From Panicum virgatum (taxonomy: Eukaryota > Streptophyta > Magnoliopsida > Poales > Poaceae), in assembly GCF_016808335.1 (NCBI RefSeq), contig NC_053146.1, forward strand, positions 12,531,015 through 12,595,014: DNA of 64,000 nucleotides, given 5' to 3'. Under the pieces are notes generated by a model that had not been told where the DNA came from, ran no database searches, and saw nothing but the letters and a program-made list of their open reading frames with translations. The position numbers were made by a program, and so were the translations under genes. This document shows, piece after piece, positions 22,159 through 31,605 of the stretch. Within the stretch, counting starts at the first letter, position 1. Each line of letters begins with the position of its first letter.

Positions 22159-22851
22159 ATGTCTGGAGGTGGGTCTAGCAGGAAGAATTACTACGGTTTT
22201 GGAAAAGGAAAAATGGGAAAGAAAGGGAGACCCCATAATATGGGAGGGGCCTCTTGGACCTGAATCCTTTCCGGAACCAGTGTTTGAGTTTCCGCCACAG
22301 CACAAGAGTGAATTTACCAATGAAACTCCTCTTCGACAATACGATAACCGTAGAGAACCGTTGCCAAAATGCAGACATGGTGAGGACTGCTTAGTGCAGA
22401 TGTGCACCGACGGGATGGATGGCGGTCGGTGTTTCTTTAAATGTCCACACGCATGGGTAATACTCGGTTGTTTCATTTCTTTATCTTCAATGAGACACCT
22501 TACATGAAATTTGTTTTGCAGTCTTCCGATGCTCTAGAAAACTGTGATTTTACTAGGTGGGTCGATCCTGCACCAATTGATTCATTTCAGGAGTTCATTG
22601 AGTACCTCCAGATAAAGATCTTTGATCTGGAATGCAAGGTGAACCATTATGAGGAAGTGAGCGAGGGTAACAAAGACGACGAAGATGATGATACCAGCAA
22701 TGCTGCCGGTTCACAGGATGAACCATGCACTATTCCTTACTGCAACTGCCCTTGTCACAAGAAGAAGGGCCCTGCACCTCCGACACCACCGCATGCACCA
22801 CCTGCAATGGGTGGATACTGCGGAGAAGGCTCAATGCAGTTTGCTACGTAG
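22159..22851 (+). pseudogene. GRF-type zinc-finger-like protein of the MULE (plus copy)
   Basis: The ATG at 22159 begins MSGGGSSRKNYYGFGKGK. A one-base shift near 22235 is needed to reach IWEGPLGPESFPEPVFEF. The Cys/His cluster CRHGEDCLVQM...RCFFKCPHAW (about 22371-22456) continues after a 65-bp GT-AG intron (22457-22521) into ENCDFTRWVDP. This is the CxHxxxC...C...C pattern of GRF-type fingers that bind single-stranded nucleic acid in other proteins. The second exon adds a short coiled-coil (IKIFDLECKVNHYEE), an acidic stretch and a Cys-rich tail (CTIPYCNCPCHKKKG). If the frameshift is real the gene is broken. Function inside MULEs is unknown. Confidence 0.7.
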
Positions 22852-22859
22852 GGGTACGG

Positions 22860-23340
22860 CTACTAGGACTACCCTAGTGCTAGTGACATGCTGCATCGTT
22901 GTGTTTGTCGTGTTATTTTTTAAATTACCTAAGGCATGTTAGGTTAGTCCAGAATCTGTTTACCGTAGTTTGCAACGGGTTCTGCAATGCCACTGCATAT
23001 GTGATGTGTGTTTCATTACCGTTGTATTATAATGAAAACTTGATGGTTCACATTATGTAATGTATTTCTTAGTTCTTATTTCTTATCGTTATATTAATTA
23101 AATATGTGCTTTTTAGTATTCTAGTGACATGAAAAGCTCCGAAAATATTAAGAATAAGTTCAAAGATTTCATAGATTCCTGGCTACAACTGCAAATTAAT
23201 GGTAAAAGTTACAACACACAGAGTCAAGCTCTCAACTGAAAACATAAACAACTAATTGCAGTGGCATGTCCACGCGACAAGATAATTTCTTGTTGCATCT
23301 AAACCTACCATACCTTATGGAATGTAAAATGCCGGGATTA
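22860..23340. other. Spacer between the convergent GRF-like genes
   Basis: AT-rich DNA containing ATAATGAAAACTT and similar stretches. It presumably holds the 3' UTRs of both neighbours. No other gene seen. Confidence 0.5.
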
Positions 23341-23352
23341 CATGGTACTACT

Positions 23353-23943
23353 CTACTGAGTGCACCGAGGATATTTGCCCTTCCTAATTGCTTCGGGCCC
23401 GGCTTCCTTCGCACGGCGTGCCCTCTCTCGCTTTCTCTCCCTGTCAGCTTCACGTTCCTGCCGCTGCCTTACGATCCACCTCCTCCATCCTCTTGCGGAT
23501 CTCTTCTTGCTTTTTCTTGCGCTTCTCCTCTTGCTGTTCCTCGTGCTACATTCGGCGCCAACGTTCTGCAGCCCACCTTGCTTGTTGTTCCACAAAGTCC
23601 TTTGCCTGCTGCGACTGCACGGTGTCGAACCACTGCATAAAATCACAAAGTGGCGGAGGAGACTTTGTCCAATAAAAGTTAGAATCATAACTCAATGTTA
23701 GGTCGCAAAGAAAAATAGCGTCTGTTGTCCTACTACCTTGGCCCGGTCTTTGCCGTATCGCTTAGGTGGATCATATTCGTAGTTCTCACACATAAAAAAC
23801 CTCATGCCGTAGTCATCTCCTAAAACCTCAGATTGCATGAACTTACATAACAAACCGCAGAAGCACATTATCACATCAATTCCTTTGGGTATGGTGGCTT
23901 CACACTTGCTCCACGGAATGTAGGTTGATCCTGACGAAGACAT
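23353..23943 (-). pseudogene. GRF-type zinc-finger-like protein of the MULE (minus copy)
   Basis: Exon 1 (23943-23737) starts MSSSGSTYIPWSKCEA and has a Cys cluster CFCGLLCKFM...MRFFMCENYEYDPPKRYG. A 74-bp GT-AG intron (23736-23663) leads to exon 2 from 23662, SPPPLCDFMQWFDT followed by a long Arg/Glu/Lys-rich helix (READRERKRERARRAKEAG) and the end KGKYPRCTQ. One in-frame TAG (about 23550) and one frameshift (about 23480) break the helix region. The layout of an N-terminal finger plus a C-terminal charged coiled-coil matches the plus copy only loosely, so they are two different cargo genes and not recent duplicates. Confidence 0.65.
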
Positions 23944-24049
23944 TGGCGCTATAGTGTGGTGCGCCAAATGACGAACAATGTTTTCAATAATGCACCTATC
24001 GTATACCAAATCGATGCATGAAAATATAGGTACTGTCATAGTTCTATTG

Positions 24050-24245
24050 CCTTATGCTGCAATATCAATAAGATACTGTCATAATTCTATTCTAATTCAT
24101 AATTAATTTAAAAACAAGTATGGAATAGTACTGAAATTGTAATACTAAACGAGTGTTCTAAAGCACCAAATCTAATTCTGCTAATCCGCTAATTAAATTA
24201 AATTGTTATACAATATCAATGGATTCATACGGAAGTTACCGGTAG
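24050..24245. other. AT-rich inner flank of the right TIR
   Basis: Promoter-side DNA of the minus-strand GRF-like gene. No feature beyond short A/T runs. Confidence 0.4.
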
Positions 24246-24596
24246 ATCACAAGTGCAGAATTCGGCAGAACTTCGCCGCTTTTCTTCTCCTCACCCCTCT
24301 CATTTTTTCTGAATTTTTAGGCTCAAATGAGAAGGGAATGGAGACCAGGGCTTATATAGGGTGGGAGACCCCTGTCGCCCGTGTACGTGTGGGGGGGGCA
24401 ACAGGCCCCCTCCCCCGACCAGAGACCTCTTTGCAAATTCCAAAAAAATTTACATTAGAGTCCTGTCGCCCGTTACTTGGGCGACAGGACCCCTGCCGTC
24501 CCCATAAGGCGACTGAGGGTATTTTTGAAAATTTTCAAAACGGACATGTTTTTTTAAAATTTTGATTTTTTTTAAATATAAAAAAGAAAAAGCCGC
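24246..24596. repeat. MULE right terminal inverted repeat
   Basis: Reverse-complement counterpart of 14851-15260, with AGATCACAAGTGCAGAATTC at the inner end and AAAAAGAAAAAGCCGC at the tip. A 12-bp perfect palindrome with a 7-base loop lies at 24460-24490 (GTCCTGTCGCCC and its complement). A TATA-like CTTATATAGGG (24353) on this strand may serve the minus-strand gene. Confidence 0.85.
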
Positions 24597-24605
24597 GACA
24601 GAAGG
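24597..24605. repeat. 9-bp target site duplication of the MULE, right
   Basis: GACAGAAGG, one mismatch from 14842-14850. Confidence 0.75.
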
Positions 24606-25329
24606 AGCCGTCGTTCTGGGCCTCGGGCCTCACGCCACGGCTCCCGGGCGGCCAGCCTGTCAGGCCAGAAAGGCCGAAGGGCTTTTTTTACGAGTGTATT
24701 TCGAAGGGCTCACGTGGTTCAAAAAATGAATAAAAAACATTATCAAGAAAAAATGAATAAAAAACTAGTTTCTCGATTTATTTTTTGCGTGGTTTTTACG
24801 TGTGCATTTATGTTGGTATTGGTAGCAAGCCTGACCGGGGTTTTGTACTTTTTTACTGGTGCTTTGATATTTGACAGAGGGCTCCTTGGTTGCTTTTGTC
24901 ATCGCTCTTTGTATTTGGTCTTTGGTTTGAGAAGTACCATCCTCCGTTCACAATACTCCTACTTAGCAACTTTGACTTTCAGCTAATGCCGGACCACTCG
25001 TGGTTTTCCTTTTTGTCAGGTTTATTTTCATACTTTGACTGCCAGTTCTCTAAAAAGTATCGAGTTTAACACTTGAAGTATACATCTGTTATTAGATGTA
25101 CTACATATGCTCACTAGACATTTGAACGAGCTTAGCAATAAATAATGGGGAAAACTAAAGGTCGCACTTTGAATACTGAAGTCAAATTTATCAAGTATTT
25201 GTAAACACAGCAATTATTTTTCTTAAAAGAGGCGCATGCCTCAAGCTCACAGCAAAGATTAAGCAACGCATCGTACAAAGGAGCTTAATCACTCATCAGC
25301 GATTGTGCTTCATCACCGATGCACGTATC
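24606..25329. other. Displaced upstream flank of the bZIP gene
   Basis: Sequence right of the MULE would have been contiguous with the bZIP promoter before insertion. It begins GC-rich (24606-24690), like the DNA left of the MULE, then becomes AT-rich. No gene seen. It ends at the left LTR of element A. Confidence 0.55.
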
Positions 25330-25927
25330 TGTTGGTGTAAGACACTCTCCGGGACGAAGAGGTCATAACAGTCCTGACGAAGGGAGACATGAACTCGTGA
25401 AAGGAAAACACTAGCACAAAGGCAACATGAAAATCAAAACAATAGGGTAATTGCACTGTATTCAATGTGTCTTTCAATTACAAAGGGGGTATTTATAGCC
25501 CGAAATCTCAACTACTCACTGGCCTGAATTCACTTTCTACCCCCTAACTGCCAGCATCCAGGAATATTCCCTGGGCAGAACTATAATGTTACATCACCCG
25601 ACACATATTAGTGGAATTACAGCTGTACTCCCCGTACAATATTCTGACATTGGGGCCGCTTCACTTCGCTTCCCTTCGCGACCGAGGGTCTTCGCTGCTC
25701 AAGCGAAGGGGATCTTTAAGTCGCTTCGCGGCTTGTTCCTTCGGCGCGCACCCCGACCCTTCGCTGTGCACGCCGCCTCTTCGCTTACCTTCGGGGAGCC
25801 ACGGCCTTCACTCGTCACTCTTCGCCAAGCCCTTCGGGCGTGCCCTCTTCGCCTTCGCTGGTCGCTTCGCCACTCCCTTCCTCGCAGCCGAACGCCTTCA
25901 GCATCAGGCGAAGGTGGCACCCCAACA
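25330..25927 (-). repeat. Element A 3' LTR, 598 bp
   Basis: It begins TGTTGG and ends CCAACA on the plus strand, perfect 6-bp inverted ends. A TATAAATA box on the minus strand is read as TATTTATA at 25493-25500. The inner half (25650-25915) is packed with CTTCG pentamers. The purine-rich tract CTCGAGGGGCTAC (minus strand, 25928-25940) touches its inner end and is the polypurine tract, which fixes the orientation. Confidence 0.88.
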
Positions 25928-25940
25928 GTAGCCCCTCGAG
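25928..25940 (-). promoter_or_regulatory. Polypurine tract of element A
   Basis: On the minus strand CTCGAGGGGCTAC directly precedes the 3' LTR TGTTGGGG. It primes plus-strand DNA synthesis in this family. Confidence 0.7.
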
Positions 25941-26234
25941 GTCACGAACGCTCCTCGGAGCGACCGAGGCCTCGACAGATCAGCACGTGAGCAAAGCCAC
26001 GTTCTTTAAGCGCCACCCCTCGGATGTTCGCCTGCGAGCGTTCGAGGTTCCTATAGTGGGAAAGAATAAAAGGTGATTTTTTTTGAATCGAGGCGTTCCT
26101 AATTTGTGTGAAGACAAGATTGCCCCTGCATTCGATCGTTGAGACGGTTGCGGGCTGTTATTTGATCGTTGGTGGTCGAGGGCATTTTTGTAACTTCACA
26201 GGATTTGAAACGTTCACCTGGGCTCACACCCGGC

Positions 26235-26242
26235 TATAAAAG
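26235..26242 (+). promoter_or_regulatory. TATA box of the antisense gene in element A
   Basis: CGGCTATAAAAGGACC gives a strong TATAAAAG at 26235-26242. The ATG lies 130 bp downstream, a normal spacing for a pol II promoter, on the strand opposite to gag-pol. Confidence 0.7.
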
Positions 26243-26371
26243 GACCGGTGGGAGGGGGGTCTTGCGTGAGCTCAATCGACGCACAATCTTCCTTTGCGTT
26301 CGCCCTTCGCACAGAGCTCACTTTGCTTGCTCGAGCTCATAGCTCATTCTGGTCTTCTCCAAGTCTTCGCC

Positions 26372-29117
26372 ATGGCCTTGCACGAAGAGATGGCGCCTCG
26401 CACAACTGAGAAGCCACCTGCCAGCCGCGCCTTGGGCTATAGCCATGCGACCCCGGAGGTCCTCGAGGCGATGAACCTCCACGGTTTGGTCGGCCGGAGC
26501 CAGGTGCGGGCTCCCCCAGCTGATCAGGCTTCTGCGCGGCCCGAGACGGACGAGGTGGTGGTGTTCCACGATTTCTTTACTGCTAGCCTTCGCTTCCCAC
26601 TGGACCCCGTGGTTGTGGAGATCTTCCGGCTGTATGGCGTCTACCTGCATCAAATGACTCCGACATCCTTCGTCAGGCTGAACCTCATCATGTGGCTGGC
26701 GAAGACGGGCAAGGTAGAGCCCACGGCCGAAGCATTCGTGCGCGTCTTCTGCATTCACTACCAGCCGAAGACGATCGTCGTGACCAGGAGGGACGGCAGC
26801 AGCGGGGACGGGGATCCTCAGTACGGTTGCTATACCTTCGCTTTTCGGCACACAACCCCGAGCCCCATCCCTGCGTACCGGAACAAATGGCCAGTGGATT
26901 GGACCAACGCTTGGTTCTACCACAAAATCTAGCTCGACCCGGAGACGAACTCCAACCCCCTTTGGGTCGCGAAGATTCCTCCGCTCCCGAAGACCCCAGT
27001 GGTCGCACCGCCAAACACTGTGAAGGCTAATGCCTTCGTTGCACTACTTCGCCAGGTTGGGAAGAGTTTAAGCACTCGTGATCTTATCGAAGAGATTGCT
27101 GCGTGGCAGTGCTTTCCTGTCCGGGAAGGGTGGACGGTTGATTCCTGGGCACCTGAAGAGAGGTGGATTGAGGGCATTCCTATGCCGGACTTCACGGAGG
27201 GTTTCAGCCTCCGACGCGAAGGTGTGTGTATATATAATTTTTTTTTAATCGTTGTCTTCGCTTTTGACTGCAGACATTGATCCGAAGGCTATTGTGAATG
27301 CCGCTGATGAATTTGTCAGCCTTGTTGGCCTTGTTGAGTACAAGCAATTGGTAGAGAAGCTTGGTGGGGTTAGGAGGAATAGAGTTTTCAGCTTCTTCAA
27401 AATCAATCCTCCCTGTAGCGAAGCCGAGGCGGCGATTGCGGAGGCCGAAGAGAAAAAGCAACAAAGGGAACAGCAGAAAGCTGCTGCTGGCGGTGTGGGT
27501 GCTACAAGTGCCGTCGAGAAGAAAAAGCGGCAAGGAAAAACTAGTGGGGCTAAGGCGCCAAAGCGTCCGAAGCTTCTAGAGTCCCTCTTTGCTTCGGAGC
27601 CGCTTAAGGCAAAGGGCGACTCCGAAGATGATGTGAACATGCTGGATAGCGAAGAGCCTCCGCGTCAGTCTCCAGCCGCCGCTGCTCCGATCGTGGCTGT
27701 TCCCATCTCCGTAAGGCGCGTGCCCGCGTTGGAATATAGTGCGATGGTGGAGGAGAGCGATGGGGACAAGGGACGAAGAGGCTCGCCTGCCGCGGTCGAG
27801 TCGCGACCGACCCAGACGATCCCTGAAGGTTCCCAAGGAGGGGCTGTCGCCGACGGCGATGACCAGGATGACTCTGAGTCCTCAGAATCTGAGAGCGACA
27901 GTGAAGATGAGCCTCAAGATGAAGTCCCCGTGAAGGCTGCCGCCTCTTCTTCGAGCGGGGTTTCGGATTTTCGGGTGACAGCAGTGCCTTCCTAGTTGCC
28001 AATGCTGACCCCCGCCAGGTGGCTGATGCTCTTGGTGCCACTGGTGCCAAACTTATTAGGGGTCAAGTTGTAGGGAGTCTCCGCTTCGAGAGCCGCGACC
28101 GAGAGCGCCAATTTTTGGCGGAGGCCGGGGGTGCGTTCTGCTTCCCCTGATGGAGAAAAGGCTGATGGACACTGGGGCAGCCAATGCCCTGCAGTGCGCG
28201 GAGGATCTTGCTCTAAAGTCCTTTGTGGCTGCGCGCTGTGCCCGAAGGTAGTTGGAGGCTGAGGCCGGGACTTCTTCGCGGGTAGCAGAACTCGAAAAGA
28301 TGGTCTCCGCCTTGCACCAGGAGAAGAGAGATCTCGAAGCGTCACTTGCTTTCGTGCGTATCAGGGCGGAGACCTCTATAAAGCAGCTTGATGAGGCGCG
28401 CGAAAAGGCCACGGCTGCGGAAGAAGCTGCGAAGACTGCGGAGGAGGGCCGGAGGAAAGCTGAAGAGTTGGTGACGGTATTCAGGCAGGCAGTTGTTAAT
28501 GAAGCCACGCCCCTTCAAAGTGAAGTGCACCACCTTCTGGAGCGCTTTGGGATAGAAGCCCCTCCGCTTGCTGGCGAAGAAGCAAACTCTGTTGAGCTCA
28601 TTGAGCTTTTTTGCTGGCTGCGCTGCTGTGTGGCCATGACTGACTGTGGCAGCTAGTTCTTTGGTGAACTGAACGCCGGTGTCTCCGCACGCCGCGGTGT
28701 GCTCCCTCATCGAAGACCCGGCTGGTGGCGAGGCCTCCGTGACCAAATCTAGGCTTCGTACTCTTCGCGATCCTGGCGTGCAGTGGCTATGTGCCGAAGA
28801 GGTGAAGCCAGAGACGCTGCCAGCTCTTCCTCGCAACATCGCCAAGAACTTAATGGCCACATTTTTTCAAGAAAGAGGGCGGGAGTTGGTGGCGCATGAG
28901 GGCGATCGCATGATGGCCCAGGTTAGGCCGTTACTTTGTTTTTATTGCCTTCGATTCTTGAAGGTTGTTGCTGACAATCATTTTATTTAGCTGCAAGAGA
29001 AGGTAACATAGTGGGCTGCCGAAGTGTTGAATCTCAGGCGAAGGTCTCCACCCAGAGATGATGAAGACGCCGAGGGCGAGGCTGGCGCTGGCCATGGCGA
29101 AGACGATAGGGAGGTGT
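26372..29117 (+). pseudogene. Antisense 'putative gypsy type transposon' protein of element A
   Basis: The ATG at 26372 has good context (GCCATGGCC). Exon 1 runs to 27221 and contains VVFHDFFTASLRFPLDP and MTPTSFVRLNLIMWLAKTG, the conserved core of the plant 'putative gypsy type transposon' family. A 52-bp GT-AG intron (27222-27273) joins in frame to DIDPKAIVNAADEF. Lys/Glu-rich and acidic Ser/Asp/Glu repeats follow (27870-27925), then a coiled-coil (28260-28490, ELEKMVSALHQEKRDLEASL) and a final exon RSPPRDDEDAEGEAGAGHGE. Breaks are a TAG at 26930, a frameshift near 27965 and further stops near 28147, 28228 and 28654. The gene lies between integrase and the 3' LTR and is antisense to them. 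Function unknown. Confidence 0.8.
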
Positions 29118-29281
29118 GAGCCGTTTGATGGATGTAATTTTGGCTAAATGTAATTATAACTTTTGATTAATGCCTTCGGTGACTGCGCAGGACCCTGCAT
29201 CAGAACCTGCATGGATCACCGAAGGTATACTACCTTTGCGGATGAAACATGGAAACTTTGTTGTTTCCGGTGCTATGTGGC

Positions 29282-30808
29282 TGTTGACGCTCACTAACGA
29301 CCATTTCCAGGCGTCAACTTGATCAGAAAATCATGAGAGTTTGCATTTCTTACACGCATCCTTATCCAATAAAGTTTCTAAATCACACTTTACCTTTTAG
29401 AATATGCAAGTTGTGTTTTCAAGCTAATATGCAAGTTACAAGCATACTTTGGCCCGACACAAAATCACAGAAAATATCAGAGTACCGATTCTGGCTCAAA
29501 TGGACCAAGTGAAGCCCAAGAACTGAAGTAAACCCAGCTGGGGCAGGCCGTGGCTCAACTTTAGGACAAGGGGAGACCAAGACAAGCCCACTCCAGGAAG
29601 TTGGGGGCGGTTAGCGGCCCGGGCAGGCCGACCGACCTACCTGGTCGGCCGGCCAAGCCCGTGGGCCCCACCGCCTCAACCAAGGCACGTGGCGCTTCCC
29701 TGTTGGCTCACAACATCGGTTTGGGGTGTTGCGGCTGGTGGCTCCCTGCTATAAATACAAGGGGGTTAGAGAATAACACACACACACACACACACACGCC
29801 ACACACCTCTTCCTCTCTTGCATTCCTTGCATAGTCTTTAGGCTTAGGGGAGTTTAGGAGAAGTCTAGGAGTCATCGAGTCGCTGGAGTTGCTCGAGAGT
29901 CTGGTATGGGTTCATCTCTAGCTCTCTCTTGTAATATTCGGTCATTTGTAATAGAATTAGAATATGGTTACTGATATATGCTTGAAGTATATTCTGAGTT
30001 ATCGAGTATATGCTTCTTGTCATGGTTGTGTTATTATTCAATGCTTGCATTGCATGATCGCCCTGTGCTGGAGATGGTTAGTCTTTTGTTCTTAGAACTC
30101 TATCAACTGCTCCAGTATTCGTATGATTTCTCTAGTGTGATGTCTGTCCATCCGGAGGGTGGGGGCTCTGCGCGGGACACTAGAGTATCCCTTACTAGTG
30201 TAGACATGGCATCTAGATTAGCTAAGAGTTGCTGGATGTCAACTATACCCACGGTTTGTAGAGATAACCGGCAGGTGGTGATAGCCCTGTCCGTGCCTTT
30301 TAGTAATCCTCCACGTTCGGTAAGGGGGGTAGGAGGTACATAAAGTCACCGGGGTGTACGGGCTCCTCCCGTTACTTCGATAGCGATCTCCCTATTGTGC
30401 AGTTTAATCTCTGACGAGCTAACTAATGAGAAAGTGTAGATATAGCTAGCCTAGCACAGCTGACTCGAGCTCTGACTTTTACCTTGCTCCCGGTCTAAAG
30501 TAACCTTTATTCTTTTATCCAAGAGACTAGTTTGTGTGTGTGTCGCACTACCTCCTACCATGTTATTATCTTACCCCTGTTTATGCATGAGAATATCCAA
30601 TCTAGATAGAGCTCACCAACTGATCTATATATTCTCTCACTCATCGCCTTCCCTGAGGAAATATAAATGACACCCCGGTATACTCCCGGGTAAAATGCTA
30701 CGGCGGTATTCCGTGCGCTTGCGGATCTATTCGTGGTTCATGAAATACTGCCGTCCCAAATTGGCGTCGGCGGGCGTCATCGCTAGGTGACGTTGGTAGG
30801 CGCCAACA
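29282..30808 (+). repeat. Element B 5' LTR, 1527 bp
   Basis: It begins TGTTGACGCTCAC and ends GGCGCCAACA. TATA box CTATAAATAC at 29749, followed by an (AC)11 microsatellite at about 29777-29798. The PBS begins 8 bp after its end. Confidence 0.85.
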
Positions 30809-30954
30809 AGCATTTTTGGTGCCGTTGCCGGGGAAGGCACAGAGTGAAATATATAGACAGAGTTGTGAACAAAATCGAAATTGGTATTCGCTTGCTAAAC
30901 AGGCTAACTTGGCTTTGTTTTCTTGTCTTCATTGATATGAAAACAGGGTAGTGT

Positions 30955-31605
30955 ATGACTGGTTTCGACTTGCCGCAAAACTTTCATTCCGATCCAGAGT
31001 CACTTTTGAGGAGGATGCGAGCTCGTCTCGTATCACCTCGGAGATCACTCTCGGCAGTTGATCCAGTCATCGCATTGTCATCAGCTCCTAGAGCTGTGGC
31101 CCAGAAGCACTCCGTGATTACTCTGCTCCGTCTGCTAGCCAGGTCTCGACCGGACCCCGAGGTTAACACCAGAGGAGAAAATTTCGAGATCAAGATGGGT
31201 CTCATTACGATGGTGCAGACCAGCCCATTTTGTGGCAGGGCTAATGAGGATGCCAGCGGTCATCTCCAGCAGTTTCTGGAGCTCTGCATTACTTTTGTTA
31301 TCAAGGGTGTATCACAAGATGCAATCCGGCTCCATCTGTTTCCGTTTTCTCTCTTGGGGAGAGCGAAGCAATGGTTTTATGCTAACAAGGCTGCTGTGGA
31401 TACTTGGGGCCAAGGCATTCCTCTCGAAGTTCTTCCTGACGGGCAAAACCAATGCTCTTCGTGTTCGGATTTCGAACTTCCAGCAGGCATCAAATGAGTC
31501 AATTCCGAAAGCTTGGGAGAGGCTTCAGGAGTATATTCTGGCGTGTCCGCACCATGGAATGGATAATTGGTCATTCTACAGAACTTCTACAATGGGCTGA
31601 CACAG
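30955..31605 (+). pseudogene. Element B gag, N-terminal half
   Basis: The frame from 30955 (MTGFDLPQNFHSDPESLLRR) contains the Athila gag core FEIKMGLITMVQTSPFCGRA, HLQQFLELCITFVIKGVSQD and FPFSLLGRAKQWFYANKAAV. A frameshift near 31415 leads to AFLSKFFLTGKTNALRVRIS, and the frame is cut by element C at 31605. It continues at 41286. Confidence 0.8.
31601..31605. repeat. Target duplication CACAG, left of element C
   Basis: CACAG at 31601-31605 and 41281-41285 flanks element C exactly. Confidence 0.9.

Larger units (their letters stand above)
14851..24596 (+). mobile_element. Four-gene Mutator-like element (MULE), 9.75 kb
   Basis: The element has long terminal inverted repeats (14851 to about 15260, and about 24246 to 24596) and a 9-bp near-perfect target duplication. 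In order it carries a MURA-type transposase relic, a plant-mobile-domain gene relic, a GRF-like zinc-finger gene on plus and another GRF-like gene on minus. The coding parts have stops and frameshifts, so it is probably no longer autonomous, but both ends look intact. It sits about 620 bp upstream of the bZIP ATG. Confidence 0.88.

Noticed and set aside
27252..27995. An independent 247-codon gene
   Set aside because: Its first seven codons lie in an intron-like segment; it joins in frame to the upstream exon and is the second exon of the antisense gene of element A.
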